Below, piece after piece: positions 9,301 to 17,642 of a DNA stretch of 64,000 nucleotides. This stretch comes from Rhodococcus gordoniae (GTDB lineage: Bacteria > Actinomycetota > Actinomycetes > Mycobacteriales > Mycobacteriaceae), in contig NZ_LPZN01000044.1 in the NCBI RefSeq assembly GCF_001646655.1, positions 124,001 to 188,000 of the forward strand, given 5' to 3'. The notes beneath the pieces are model-generated. The model did no database searches. It saw only the letters and a program-made list of their open reading frames with translations, and was not told the DNA's origin. The position numbers were made by a program, and so were the translations under genes. Position 1 is the stretch's first letter; every line of letters begins with the position of its first letter.

Positions 9301-10246
9301 TGCGCCGCTCCAGAGCCCGGGCGAGCACCGGGGTCGTCACGGCCTGGTCGTAGAAATCCGAGCGCATCGTCGCGACGACGAGGGCCGGAGCGTCACCGTC
9401 CGTACCGGTCGACGCGGTCTCGAGGAGGGTGAGGAAGGCACCGCGGAGAGAACTGTCGTTGCACTGGGTGAACAGTTCCTCGATCTGGTCCACGACGATC
9501 AGCAGCAACGACGACGAGCTCCGCGATGCCGCGGCACGCAGGGCCGCGTGGACCGCGACGTGGTCGGTGGGGTCGACGACGTCGGCCAGCTCGGGCAGCG
9601 CGTCGACAAGTCGTGCCACCGGGTCGGTGCCGGGGGTGAGGACCACCGGGTGACAGTCCGGTGCGGAGCACAACTGCGGAATGATGCCGGCCTGCACCAG
9701 CGACGACTTGCCGACGCCGGAGGCACCGGTCACCACGACCGGTCCCTGTCCGTGGGAGGCCGTCACCACATCGACGAGGCTGCGCACGCTCTGCGTCCGT
9801 CCGAAGAACAACCGGGCGTCGTTCTGGCGGTAGGACGCGAGTCCCTTGTACGGACGGATCCCGGGCGGCACGGAAACCGCCGCCGACTCCTTGGTGCGCG
9901 GAGCGTTCGCCTGACCACGCGCGGCCTTCCACCAACTCTCCCATTGCTTCAGGGAGTACAGACCGGGAGCCGGCGGTTCGGCGTTGAGTTCCCGGGCCGC
10001 CCGGATGAGGACCACGAGCACCGGATGCACCGACTCGAAGCCGGCCGGCATCCGGGTGCCGTTGCGCCAGTCGCTGACCCGTTGGACGGAGACACTCCGG
10101 TCGCTGCCCACCGCGCGGGCGACGCTCGAGGCATCCGAGACGACCTTCTTGAGGGCGGGACGGCCGGCGGCGGCGAACAGCATCCGCAACTGATCGGCGA
10201 AGAACTGACGCTGCGCCGAACCAGCCTTTCCGTCGCTGTCTCCCAT
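6272..10246 (-). CDS. HTH - STAND NTPase - transmembrane - 14-blade WD40 protein
   Basis: A 1,324-residue multidomain protein. Residues ~15-75 look like a helix-turn-helix (QRVSDWRNGTRMP). A STAND-type P-loop NTPase follows: the PYKGLASY lead-in at ~132, Walker A GASGVGKSS at 174-182, and Walker B LLLIVVDQIEELF. A single hydrophobic segment (ISAMALSTIIAFVMTGLAW) precedes the WD40 region. I count 14 WD40 units, each with an SPDG-like turn and a VRLWDV-like end, enough for two seven-bladed propellers. STAND NTPases are signal-triggered oligomerising switches. The HTH could place it as a membrane-tethered regulator or an innate-immunity-like sensor; neither is shown. Start 10246 is preferred over an 80-residue upstream extension that lacks domain features. 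Confidence 0.85.
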   Translation of the reverse strand: MGDSDGKAGSAQRQFFADQLRMLFAAAGRPALKKVVSDASSVARAVGSDRSVSVQRVSDWRNGTRMPAGFESVHPVLVVLIRAARELNAEPPAPGLYSLKQWESWWKAARGQANAPRTKESAAVSVPPGIRPYKGLASYRQNDARLFFGRTQSVRSLVDVVTASHGQGPVVVTGASGVGKSSLVQAGIIPQLCSAPDCHPVVLTPGTDPVARLVDALPELADVVDPTDHVAVHAALRAAASRSSSSLLLIVVDQIEELFTQCNDSSLRGAFLTLLETASTGTDGDAPALVVATMRSDFYDQAVTTPVLARALERRTKTVQPLDRDDLVEVITAPAKLVGVRLEPGLVDLILHDLTGLTDGEISGTELPLLSHLLDSLWDKRSGGTLTVAAYRATGGVRGSVAAGAERAWENLTDDADRACARSMLVHLVYVTTTGTDVKIARPLNELLAVGGKDRAASKRVLDHFVSARVLVVDAECVELIHDAVIDAWPRLKSWIQQDRAGAALRQQIEADALTWLGSGRNRELLYRRGRMDVVSEQNPHLAMAGSSEDRRGPVALSSTAVAFLDASRRQIAREARARRVGISAMALSTIIAFVMTGLAWVAKGRAETERSAAQFQQIVALSDSLRNEDPTTSANLALVAAELQPDSPVAYSRLIASQAVPLAYTLSGHSGPVYGVVVSPDGSTLASASDDGTVRLWALDGDEPVAVGEPLQLSTKYMASVSFSPDGRFLAMGAGDGGVWIYDVTDRAAPRVVLDRQVYAGGAVHNVRYSPTGRVLAVPYDDGRVALVDTADPGSGRFPVTLVDEHDGGVRTVAFRPGGQILATSSDDRTVRLWDVSTPSRPVSLGEPLTGFGDVTHSVSFNGDGTVLAASSDDGVLHLFDTTDPRAARPLGAPTNAHTGGVWNIAFLPDGRTLASASWDGTAKLWDLDPATRTLDEVDPPLTGHGGGVPTLAVSPTGNTLVTGGQDANVRVWTMPQTRVAVADGALTRPAIDRAGTLVATGSYGPDVTLWRVGRGGDWNRAGGIALPRPLGGAYVCALSPSGTILATAPTSGGSVQLWDVRDPSAPKPFGDPVPLATRFTSAVAFGPDGTTLVTGADDFSVQLWDIADPAEPVPWGEPLTGPKNLVRSAAVSPDGRSLVVTSADSEIYAWDVTDPRSPGRVNVTDGHATGVNTVAFGGSSDVLVTGGDDHDVVVWDRAESGDFVARDTRLSGHRGTVYSVSITPDGTRAVSGSDDGTVRLWDVADPDGMHEIGGPVTEIGTGRWQVTFAPDGTIVAAGGDGLLRTGGLDADAVVARICRSTSVRLDDVLDRYELPAPPNGVC

Positions 10247-10424
10247 CCGTTCCGCGCCCCTCGTACTCCCGTTCTCCGCGCTGAAACATCCGCTGCGGAA
10301 AAATTCCTCACCATGCCTGAGCAGGGATGATACCGGTTCCGCGCCGGTCGGTACTTTTTGTCTCCCATTCCGGTCCGGAACAGTGGTGACCACGCAAGGT
10401 TCGACCTTGCAGCGTGGGGCGGGG

Positions 10425-10477
10425 GCCTCCACGCCGATAGGGACTGACGAGGGGTAGTTCCGGGTCGGCGTGGAGGC
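10425..10477. repeat. 13-bp perfect inverted repeat with 27-nt spacer
   Basis: GCCTCCACGCCGA at 10425-10437 is exactly complementary to TCGGCGTGGAGGC at 10465-10477. A second perfect hairpin, GCAAGGT / ACCTTGC with a 3-nt loop, sits at 10394-10410. Both lie in the 287-bp gap before the STAND-WD40 gene (minus strand) and after the symporter gene. They could fold in the 5' leader of the STAND-WD40 transcript or bind a dimeric regulator. No known riboswitch was recognised. Confidence 0.45.
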
Positions 10478-10494
10478 ATGCTCCACATACGTTC

Positions 10495-10517
10495 GGGCCC
10501 CGCATCACGCGGGGCCC
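10495..10517. terminator. Hairpin terminator downstream of the symporter gene
   Basis: A 9-bp perfect stem, GGGCCCCGC / GCGGGGCCC, with a 5-nt loop lies 17 bases after the stop of the minus-strand AGCS symporter gene. No U-tract follows, as is common for GC-rich actinobacteria. Confidence 0.6.
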
Positions 10518-10533
10518 TTCGCGTATCCCCGGC

Positions 10534-11937
10534 CTACTTCACGACGTCGGGATCGTCCGTCGCGACGGGGCTGTTCAACAGATACGGATCGCGATCCAGG
10601 TACGCCTTCGTCTCCCGGGCGATCAGACCCGACAGCACGAGCAGACCGATCAGATTCGGCAACGCCATGAGGCCGTTCATCACGTCGGAGAAGTTCCAGA
10701 CCACCTCGAGCTGGGTGGTGGCACCGATGAACACGACGACCACGAAGACCGCGCGGTAGGGCACCACACCGCGGCGACCGACGAGACGCTCGACGCACCG
10801 CTCGCCGTAGTACGACCAGCCGAGAATCGTCGAGAAGGCGAAGAAGACGACCGAGATGGCGACGATCCAGTGACCCCATTCCCCACCGAGGCCGTCGGCG
10901 AAGGCGGCCGACGTCATCGCGGCGCCCTGCTCACCCGACTGCCAGGCGCCGGTCGTGATGATGACCAGACCGGTGAAGGTGACCACGATGATCGTGTCGA
11001 TGAAGGTCTGCGTCATGGACACCAGGCCCTGACGGACCGGATGCGTGGTCTGGGCGGCGGCCGCGGCGATCGCGGCGCTGCCCATTCCCGATTCGTTGGA
11101 GAAGATGCCGCGGGCCACGCCGTAGCGCAGGGCGATCATGAACACCGAACCGATGAAGCCACCGGTGGCGGCGGTGCCCGTGAACGCATCGGTGAAGATC
11201 AGCGCGAAGGCCTCGGGAATCTGCGAGAAGTTGACGGCGAGGACGACGATGCCGGCGCCCACGTACAGCACGATCATGGCGGGCACGAAACCGGCGGTGA
11301 CCTTGCCGATGGACTTGATACCGCCGAGCAGGACCGCCGCGGCGAGCACCGTCATCACGAAGCCGCTGAGCCAGGTGGGCACACCGAAGGTGCCGTCGAG
11401 CTGGGTCGCGACCGTATTGGCCTGGGTCATGTTGCCGATGCCGAAGCTGGCGAGCACGGCGAACACCGCGAACAGCAGGCTCAGGACGAGACCGAACTTG
11501 TTGGGGATGGCGCGGGCGAGGTAGTACTGCGGACCCCCGCTCTGCTCACCCTTGGCGTCGGTGGTGCGGTACTTCACGCCCAGGAAGGCCTCGGAGTACT
11601 TGCTGGCCATGCCGACCAGACCGGTGATCCACATCCAGAACAGCGCCCCGGGACCACCGAAGTAGATCGCGGTGGCGACGCCGGCGATGTTGCCCACGCC
11701 CACCGTCGCGGCCAGCGCGGTGGTCAGGGCCTGGTATTGGGAGATGTCGCCTTCGGTGGCGCCTTCGTCGTGCCGGGTGATCAGACCCAGCCGCAGCGCG
11801 GGCCACAACTTGCGGAACTGGACGCCCCGCAGCCGCACCGTGAGCACCAGGCCCGTACCCAACAGCAGTGGGATGAGCAGATACGGCCCCCACACCACCC
11901 CTGCCACCCCGACGAGGAAATCGTTCGCCGAATCCAT
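10534..11937 (-). CDS. Alanine/glycine:cation symporter (AGCS family)
   Basis: A 467-residue polytopic inner-membrane transporter of the sodium- or proton-coupled alanine/glycine symporter family. The family signature region is visible: [16 protein letters not shown] near the N-terminus, [16 protein letters not shown], the stretch [19 protein letters not shown], and [16 protein letters not shown]. About ten hydrophobic segments are apparent. The start at 11937 directly precedes the first membrane segment, and CAGGAGGACGC lies just upstream as ribosome binding site. It probably imports alanine, glycine or D-alanine; the exact substrate cannot be read from sequence. Monocistronic, with a hairpin terminator downstream. 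Confidence 0.92.
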   Translation of the reverse strand: MDSANDFLVGVAGVVWGPYLLIPLLLGTGLVLTVRLRGVQFRKLWPALRLGLITRHDEGATEGDISQYQALTTALAATVGVGNIAGVATAIYFGGPGALFWMWITGLVGMASKYSEAFLGVKYRTTDAKGEQSGGPQYYLARAIPNKFGLVLSLLFAVFAVLASFGIGNMTQANTVATQLDGTFGVPTWLSGFVMTVLAAAVLLGGIKSIGKVTAGFVPAMIVLYVGAGIVVLAVNFSQIPEAFALIFTDAFTGTAATGGFIGSVFMIALRYGVARGIFSNESGMGSAAIAAAAAQTTHPVRQGLVSMTQTFIDTIIVVTFTGLVIITTGAWQSGEQGAAMTSAAFADGLGGEWGHWIVAISVVFFAFSTILGWSYYGERCVERLVGRRGVVPYRAVFVVVVFIGATTQLEVVWNFSDVMNGLMALPNLIGLLVLSGLIARETKAYLDRDPYLLNSPVATDDPDVVK

Positions 11938-12075
11938 CCGCGTCCTCCTGATCGTCGCAAGCCCCCGACAGCGTCCGACCGACCGGTGACGTCTGTGCCT
12001 GGGACCCGGCAGAGTTTAGGCTTCCGTGGCACGGAGTGTCCTCGGACCCCACGGCGCGTCCGATATGCGTTCTTC

Positions 12076-12963
12076 TCAGCCGCGACGGGCGCCCAGCACC
12101 GCGTCGTACAGTTCGCGCTTCGAGACGGACGCACCGGACGACTTCGCCGCCGACTCGGCGACGACCGCGCAGGCGTCCTTCAGCCGCATCCCGTCCGCGA
12201 CCATCCGTTCCACCTCGTCGACGAGGTCGACGGGATCGGTGGCGACCGCGACCGCCCCTTCGAGCACCACGGTGATCTCGCCGCGCGCACCGTCGACGGC
12301 CCATTCGGCGAGCTCGGCGAGCGTTCCGCGCCGCACTTCCTCGTAGGTCTTGGTGAGTTCGCGGCAGACTGCGGCCCGGCGCGTCCCGCCGAGCACGTCG
12401 ACGGCGTCGGCCAGGCACGCGGCGAGCCGGTGCGGTGCCTCGAAGAACACCACCGCGCGGGGCTCGTGGACGAGCGCTGCGAACCACGCGCGTCGCTGCC
12501 CCGGCTTGCGGGGCGGGAACCCGTCGAAGCAGAACCGCTCCACGGGCAGACCCGACAACGCGAGAGCGGTGGTGACAGCGGACGGGCCGGGCAGACAGGT
12601 CACCGGCAGGCCGGCCTCGACGCACGCCGCGACGAGCCGGTAGCCGGGATCGCTCACCGAGGGCATCCCGGCGTCGGTGACGAGCAGAACCGTGCGGCCG
12701 TCCTCGATGTCGGTGACGAGGCCCGGCAACCGCGACACCTCGACCTGGTCGTAGAAGCTCACGACCCGTCCGGTGATGGTGACGCCGAGCGCCGCGGCGA
12801 GGGCCTTGGTTCGGCGGGTGTCCTCCGCGGCGATCACGTCGGCGGTGCCGAGCGCGTCGCGAAGGCGCGTCGAGGCGTCCCCCACGTCGCCCATCGGAGT
12901 GGCGGCCAGCACGAGCCGGCCCTCTCCCGGATTCGCGCCCTGGACCGGTTTGGCTGCCTGCAT
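12076..12963 (-). CDS. rsmI: 16S rRNA (cytidine-1402-2'-O)-methyltransferase
   Basis: A 295-residue SAM-dependent methyltransferase of the tetrapyrrole-methylase fold that modifies C1402 in the ribosomal P site. Signatures are LVLAATPMGDVGDASTR at the N-terminus, AAEDTRRTKAL, VTDAGMPSVSDPGYRLV and LPGPSAVTTALALSG. The ATG at 12963 places the first beta-strand near residue 16 as in homologs; an upstream in-frame extension runs into the divergent gene and is rejected. It is divergent from the O-mannosyltransferase with only 29 bases between starts, the same arrangement as Rv1003/Rv1002c. Confidence 0.95.
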   Translation of the reverse strand: MQAAKPVQGANPGEGRLVLAATPMGDVGDASTRLRDALGTADVIAAEDTRRTKALAAALGVTITGRVVSFYDQVEVSRLPGLVTDIEDGRTVLLVTDAGMPSVSDPGYRLVAACVEAGLPVTCLPGPSAVTTALALSGLPVERFCFDGFPPRKPGQRRAWFAALVHEPRAVVFFEAPHRLAACLADAVDVLGGTRRAAVCRELTKTYEEVRRGTLAELAEWAVDGARGEITVVLEGAVAVATDPVDLVDEVERMVADGMRLKDACAVVAESAAKSSGASVSKRELYDAVLGARRG

Positions 12964-12992
12964 ACGGCTCAGCCTACGATCGGGAGGTGACC

Positions 12993-14564
12993 GTGACGGA
13001 CCGCAGCCCTTCCGAGGCCCCGGACCGTAGTCCTTCCCAGGCCTCGGACCGCCGCATTCTCGGTCCCGGCCCGCTCGTACCCGCACCCGATCCGCTACCC
13101 GGTGACCGGGTCCGCGGCTGGATCGTCACCGCCTTCGTCACGGCACTCGCCGCGATCACGCGGTTCACGATGCTCAACTACCCCACCGACGCGAAGACAC
13201 CGGTGTTCGACGAGAAGCACTACGCCCCGCAGGGCTGGCAGGTGCTCACCGGCGGCGGGATCGAGGACAACCCCGGTTACGGGCTCGTCGTGCATCCGCC
13301 CGTGGGCAAGCAGCTGATCGCGCTCGGCGAGGCCCTGTTCGGATACAGCGCGTGGGGCTGGCGCTTCTCGGCCGCGGTCGCCGGTGTCGTGCTCGTCCTG
13401 CTGGTCGTGCGGATCGTGCGGCGGATGACCCGGTCGACGATGCTCGGTGCGATCGCCGGGCTGCTGCTCGTCGTCGACGGCGTGACCTTCGTGTCGTCCC
13501 GCCTGGGCATGCTCGACATCTTCCAAGCGGTCTTCGTCGTCGGCGCCTTCGGTTGCCTGATCGTCGACCGCGACGACGTGCGTGCCCGGATGGCCCGGGT
13601 CCACGCCGAGGGCCGTGTTCTCGACAGTGTGTGGGGTCCGCGCTTCGGTGTGCGCTGGTGGCGCTTCGGCGCGGGCATTCTGCTCGGCCTGGCGGTCGGC
13701 ACCAAGTGGTCGGGTCTGTACTTCATCGCGTTCTTCGGCCTGATGTCCGTGGCCTTCGACCTCGCGGCGCGCCGCGCGTACCGGGTGCAGCGCCCCTGGG
13801 TGGGGACGGCGGTGCGCGACATCGGTCCCGCGCTCTACGCCCTCGTGCTCGTTCCGCTCGGCGTGTACCTGTCGACCTACTGGGCATGGTTCGCGAGCGA
13901 GACCGGCGTCTACCGTCACGCGGTCGGCACGCAGATCGGGCACGACGGGATGTTCTCCTTCGTGCCCGCCGCGCTGCGGTCGCTCTGGTACTACAGCGCG
14001 AGCGTCCTCGAGTTCCACTCCGGTCTGACGAACTCGGCCGGCAACCAGCACCCCTGGGAATCGAAGCCGTGGACGTGGCCGATGGGGCTGCGTCCGATGC
14101 TGTACTACTTCGCCGACGGCGAGCGGATCGGCGGGTGCGACGCCGAGCAGTGCGTCAAGGCCGTCATGCTGCTGGGAACGCCGGCGTTGTGGTGGGTGTC
14201 GCTGCCGGTCCTCGGGTGGGGGCTGTGGCAGGTGCTCGTCCGCCGCGACTGGCGGTGGGCCGCGGTTCTCACCGGTTACGGCGCGGGGATCCTGCCGTGG
14301 TTCGCGAACCTCGACCGGCAGATGTACTACTTCTACGCGGTGCCGATGGCGCCGTTCCTCGTGATGGGTGTCGTGCTCGTGCTCGGCGACATCCTCGGTT
14401 CGCCGCACGCATCGAAGGAACGGCGGACGACCGGGTTGCTCGTGGTGTGCCTGTACGTCGGGCTCGTGATCGCGAACTTCGTGTGGTTGTGGCCGATCCT
14501 CACGGCTCTGCCGATCACTCCGGAGCACTGGAACGATCAGCTGTGGCTCCCCAGCTGGCGCTGA
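12993..14564 (+). CDS. pmt: Polyprenyl-phosphate-mannose: protein O-mannosyltransferase
   Basis: A 523-residue GT39-family membrane glycosyltransferase that transfers mannose from polyprenyl-phosphate-mannose to exported proteins on the outer face of the membrane. The first periplasmic loop holds the acidic motif in TPVFDEKHYAPQGW and the nearby HPPVGK. About eleven membrane segments are visible, and the C-terminal half has the conserved YMFYF-like stretch (QMYYFYAVPMAPF). The GTG at 12993 is chosen because GGGAGG ends five bases upstream; the alternative GTG at 12987 overlaps that ribosome binding site. It matches Rv1002c in position. Substrates would include secreted lipoproteins in this order. 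Confidence 0.93.
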   Translation: MTDRSPSEAPDRSPSQASDRRILGPGPLVPAPDPLPGDRVRGWIVTAFVTALAAITRFTMLNYPTDAKTPVFDEKHYAPQGWQVLTGGGIEDNPGYGLVVHPPVGKQLIALGEALFGYSAWGWRFSAAVAGVVLVLLVVRIVRRMTRSTMLGAIAGLLLVVDGVTFVSSRLGMLDIFQAVFVVGAFGCLIVDRDDVRARMARVHAEGRVLDSVWGPRFGVRWWRFGAGILLGLAVGTKWSGLYFIAFFGLMSVAFDLAARRAYRVQRPWVGTAVRDIGPALYALVLVPLGVYLSTYWAWFASETGVYRHAVGTQIGHDGMFSFVPAALRSLWYYSASVLEFHSGLTNSAGNQHPWESKPWTWPMGLRPMLYYFADGERIGGCDAEQCVKAVMLLGTPALWWVSLPVLGWGLWQVLVRRDWRWAAVLTGYGAGILPWFANLDRQMYYFYAVPMAPFLVMGVVLVLGDILGSPHASKERRTTGLLVVCLYVGLVIANFVWLWPILTALPITPEHWNDQLWLPSWR

Positions 14565-14595
14565 GCGGAGCCCGTCTCCGGCGTTGAGCGGAGCT

Positions 14596-15399
14596 TCAGT
14601 TCGGTTCGTCGAGGACGGTGTCCTCGGTGGGCAGATCGACCTCGCGCTCTCTGTCGGAGCCGTAGCGGACGCCGTCGAACCGGCGGGCGAACCGCTCGTC
14701 GACGACCGTGAGGAAGCCCTTGAGCCGCTCGAGCAGTTCGGACAGGTGGTGGGGCACGAACGGATCGCCGAGCAGGTCGACGGTGGCGACGAGCCGGTCC
14801 TCGACGAGCACCACCTTGATGTGCGACCACGTCCGGTTCAGTTCGGTGAGCTCGGTCAGCGCGTGGGTGCGACCGCCGTTCGGCGCGGCTCCAGGGATGT
14901 CGTCCTCGGGGATCGCGTGCAACAGCGGCGCCCACAACCTGATGTTGCCGTCGTCGTCGATCATGACGAAGACCACCTGGGAGTCGAGGATCACGACGAA
15001 GTCGCCGTCGGCGTCGACCGGCACGGGGCGGCCCAGGGCGTGGGCGAGGGCGTCGCTCACGCGCTCGCGCAGGTCGCCGAGGGCGGACGGTGGGTGGGCC
15101 TGCAGGAAGGCAGGATGCGGCACTTCTCCACGACCGCGCAGCACCGACACGATGTGACGGGCGAGCATGTCGGCCTCGGAGACGGGCCGGGTGACCGGCT
15201 CGGATCCGGTGACCTCGACGGTGGCACGCCCACCGGAGCCCGCCCGCACCCGCACGCAGGCCGCGGCGCCCGAGGCGGTCTCGGCGCGCAGCTCGAAAGC
15301 GTCGGATCCGGTGAGTTCGGAGATGCGCCGGGCGAGCTGCGACGCGTAGCGGGTCCAGTCGCGGTCGAGGGTCTCGTCGAATCTGTCGGTGTCGGTCAC
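14596..15399 (-). CDS. Conserved actinobacterial protein, YbjN / TY-chaperone-like fold
   Basis: A 267-residue cytoplasmic protein with no membrane segment. A recognisable YbjN / type III secretion chaperone-like region spans the middle (GDFVVILDSQVVFVMID, then HIKVVLVEDRLVATVDL and FVPHHLSELLERLKGF). In actinobacteria such domains are considered peptide-binding chaperone relatives, but no client is evident here. The GTG at 15399 has AGGAG upstream. It is convergent with the O-mannosyltransferase gene, 31 bases apart. Function unknown. Confidence 0.6.
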   Translation of the reverse strand: MTDTDRFDETLDRDWTRYASQLARRISELTGSDAFELRAETASGAAACVRVRAGSGGRATVEVTGSEPVTRPVSEADMLARHIVSVLRGRGEVPHPAFLQAHPPSALGDLRERVSDALAHALGRPVPVDADGDFVVILDSQVVFVMIDDDGNIRLWAPLLHAIPEDDIPGAAPNGGRTHALTELTELNRTWSHIKVVLVEDRLVATVDLLGDPFVPHHLSELLERLKGFLTVVDERFARRFDGVRYGSDREREVDLPTEDTVLDEPN

Positions 15400-15487
15400 G
15401 CGCACTCCTCTCGAAGAGCAACTGCCGGGCAGGCGACACCGTACTCGTGGTGGACGACAACTCACCGCAGGCACGCGGCGTCGTGTG

Positions 15488-15934
15488 TCACCCGTGATGC
15501 CGCCGTGCGACCGCCGCCCACACCGCGACCCGCGACCCGCGTTCGAGGATGTCGACGATCGCGAATCCTGCCTGTGCGAGAACGGTGCTCACCGTCATCG
15601 AGATCGTCCCGGTGTCCTCCCCGGCCCTTGCTCCGTCGATCACCCACAACCGTCCGTCGTCGGTCAGCATCGGCGCGAGGGCGGCCACGGCCGCGGTGTC
15701 CTCGCGGAAGTCGGGGACGTTCACGGCGTAGATGCGGTCGAACGTCTCGCGGCCCACGAACTCGTGGAGCCGCGTCGCGGTCGGTACCACGCGTAGCCGG
15801 GCGTCCGGACCGAGGTGTCCGGCGACCACACCGGAGGCCGGTCCGGTGTCGATCGCGAGAACCGACATGCCCGGACGGAGATCGAGGACGTCGAGCAGGA
15901 ACTCGACGTCCTCGATCCGGGACCGCTCGGTCAT
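15488..15934 (-). CDS. Small degenerate methyltransferase-like Rossmann protein
   Basis: A 148-residue protein with the layout of a class I SAM-dependent methyltransferase: a motif I-like loop (VLAIDTGPASGVVAGHL, residues 26-42), FDRIYAVNVPDF as the motif post-II region and a later beta-hairpin. Motif I lacks the usual GxGxG, so SAM binding is doubtful. Its ATG overlaps the stop of the BCCT transporter gene (ATGA), so it is translationally coupled and presumably made together with the transporter. Role unknown; it may be an accessory or regulatory protein for osmolyte uptake. Confidence 0.6.
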   Translation of the reverse strand: MTERSRIEDVEFLLDVLDLRPGMSVLAIDTGPASGVVAGHLGPDARLRVVPTATRLHEFVGRETFDRIYAVNVPDFREDTAAVAALAPMLTDDGRLWVIDGARAGEDTGTISMTVSTVLAQAGFAIVDILERGSRVAVWAAVARRHHG

Positions 15935-17532
15935 TCGACCCTGCGCAGCGTCCGTTTCCTGCGTCCACCCGTGATGAGTGGGTCGCGTTGCAGATCCCGG
16001 TACAGCGACACGCACAGGCCGATCATCACGAGGAGGAAGGGGGCGGCGGCGATGATCGTCATCGTCTGCAGGGCGTTGAGGGCTTCCGAGCCGCCGCTCC
16101 ACAGCAGCAGTGCCGCAACCCCGCCGGTGAGTCCGCCCCAGAAGATCACCACCGTGCGCCGGGGTGCGAGGGTGCCGCGCTGGCTGAGAGTGCCCATGAC
16201 CATCGAGGCGGAGTCGGCTCCGGAGATGAAGAAGATGGCAATGAGCAGCATCGCGACGACCGTGGCGACACCGGTGAGCGGGAGGTTGCCGAGCATCCCG
16301 AACAGCTGCCCTTCGACACTGTCGGCACCGGCGATGTCCAGGCCGTCCAGCTGCTGTCCGATGCCGGCGCCGCCGAAGATCGAGAACCACACGAGACTGA
16401 CCAGGCTGGGGACGAGGATGACGCCCACGACGAATTCCCGGATGGTGCGGCCGCGGCTGATGCGGGCGAGGAACATGCCCACGAAGGGCGCCCACGAGAC
16501 CCACCATGCCCAGTAGAAGATCGTCCAGCTCGACAGCCATTCGCCCGCGGCGTCGTTGGATGCGGCCGTGCGGGCCGACATCCGGGCGAACTCGGCGGCG
16601 TACGCGCCGAGGGTGGTGGGCACGAGGTTGAGGATGAACACCGTGGGCCCGAGCACGAAGACGAACAGTGCCAGGACGGCGGCGAGGACCATGTTGATGT
16701 TCGACAGGTACTGGATGCCCTTGGCCACACCGGTGACTGCGGACGCGATGAACGCGAGAGTGAGCAGCGCGACGATCGCGACCAGCAGCATCACTCCCGC
16801 CGACTCGAGCCAGCCGGTGACCTCGAAACCCGATCCGATCTGCAGAGCGCCCAGACCGAGCGACGCCGCGGTACCGAACAGGGTCGCGAACAGGGCGAGG
16901 ATATCGATGACCTTGCCGAGCGGACCTTCGGCCCGGCGTCCGAGGAGCGGGATGAAGGCCGAGCTGATGAGCTGCTTGCGTCCCTTCCGGAAGGTGCCGT
17001 ACGCGATGGTCAGACCGACGACGGCGTAGATCGCCCAGGGATGCAGGCTCCAGTGGAACATCGAGGTCGCCATCGCGATACCGGTGCCACCGATGGTGCC
17101 GGGTGGCGGTTCGACGAAGTGCGAGAGCGGCTCGGCGACACCGAAGAACATCAGGCCGATACCCATCCCGGCGGCGAACATCATCGCGATCCAGCTGACG
17201 GTGCGGAACTCCGGCTTCTCGCCGTCCCTGCCCAGCGGGATCCGCCCGTAGCGGCTCAGCGCGAGCCAGAGCGCGTAGAACACGAACGCGCTCGCCGTGA
17301 GGACGAACAACCAGCCGAACTCGACGACGACCCAGTCGAGGATGTTCCCGGTGACGGTCCCGAAGTTCTCGGTGGCGGCCAGGCCCCACACCACGATCGC
17401 CGCGACCAGCGCGGCAGAGACTCCGAAGACCACCTTGTCGGTCTGCGGCCGCTGCGCTGCGGACTCGGCTTCTACAGGAGCACCGGCACCCGAGATCTCC
17501 TCGGAGCCGGGCCGATCACCAGGCACGTTCAT
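15931..17532 (-). CDS. BCCT-family betaine/carnitine/choline transporter
   Basis: A 533-residue secondary transporter with twelve predicted membrane segments after a ~35-residue hydrophilic N-terminus. Family signatures include AAGMGIGLMFFGVAEPLSHF, HWSLHPWAIYAVVG and, in the substrate-binding TM8, FYWAWWVSWAPFVGMF with its tryptophan cage. These proteins import compatible solutes coupled to sodium or protons. The glycine-rich GMGIG at TM3 resembles sodium-coupled betaine carriers such as BetP, but the long charged C-terminal osmosensor of BetP is short here, so activation by osmotic stress is uncertain. A small methyltransferase-like gene is coupled downstream. Confidence 0.93.
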   Translation of the reverse strand: MNVPGDRPGSEEISGAGAPVEAESAAQRPQTDKVVFGVSAALVAAIVVWGLAATENFGTVTGNILDWVVVEFGWLFVLTASAFVFYALWLALSRYGRIPLGRDGEKPEFRTVSWIAMMFAAGMGIGLMFFGVAEPLSHFVEPPPGTIGGTGIAMATSMFHWSLHPWAIYAVVGLTIAYGTFRKGRKQLISSAFIPLLGRRAEGPLGKVIDILALFATLFGTAASLGLGALQIGSGFEVTGWLESAGVMLLVAIVALLTLAFIASAVTGVAKGIQYLSNINMVLAAVLALFVFVLGPTVFILNLVPTTLGAYAAEFARMSARTAASNDAAGEWLSSWTIFYWAWWVSWAPFVGMFLARISRGRTIREFVVGVILVPSLVSLVWFSIFGGAGIGQQLDGLDIAGADSVEGQLFGMLGNLPLTGVATVVAMLLIAIFFISGADSASMVMGTLSQRGTLAPRRTVVIFWGGLTGGVAALLLWSGGSEALNALQTMTIIAAAPFLLVMIGLCVSLYRDLQRDPLITGGRRKRTLRRVE

Positions 17533-17642
17533 GCGACAAACCTTCCAAGTTTCGGCCGGCTTCGGAGCCGAATCACCGAACCCGAGGTGATAGTCACATT
17601 CCGGACGGGGCGTGCACCCTTTCCGCGCTGCTCACCGGCCGG

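Noticed and set aside
8237-10330. 697-residue plus-strand open frame opposite the STAND-WD40 gene
   Set aside because: Arg/Gly/Asp-rich shadow composition without motifs; the minus strand carries clear NTPase and WD40 signatures.
11938-12075. Possible glycine riboswitch before the alanine/glycine symporter
   Set aside because: The leader does not contain the conserved tandem-aptamer core motifs.
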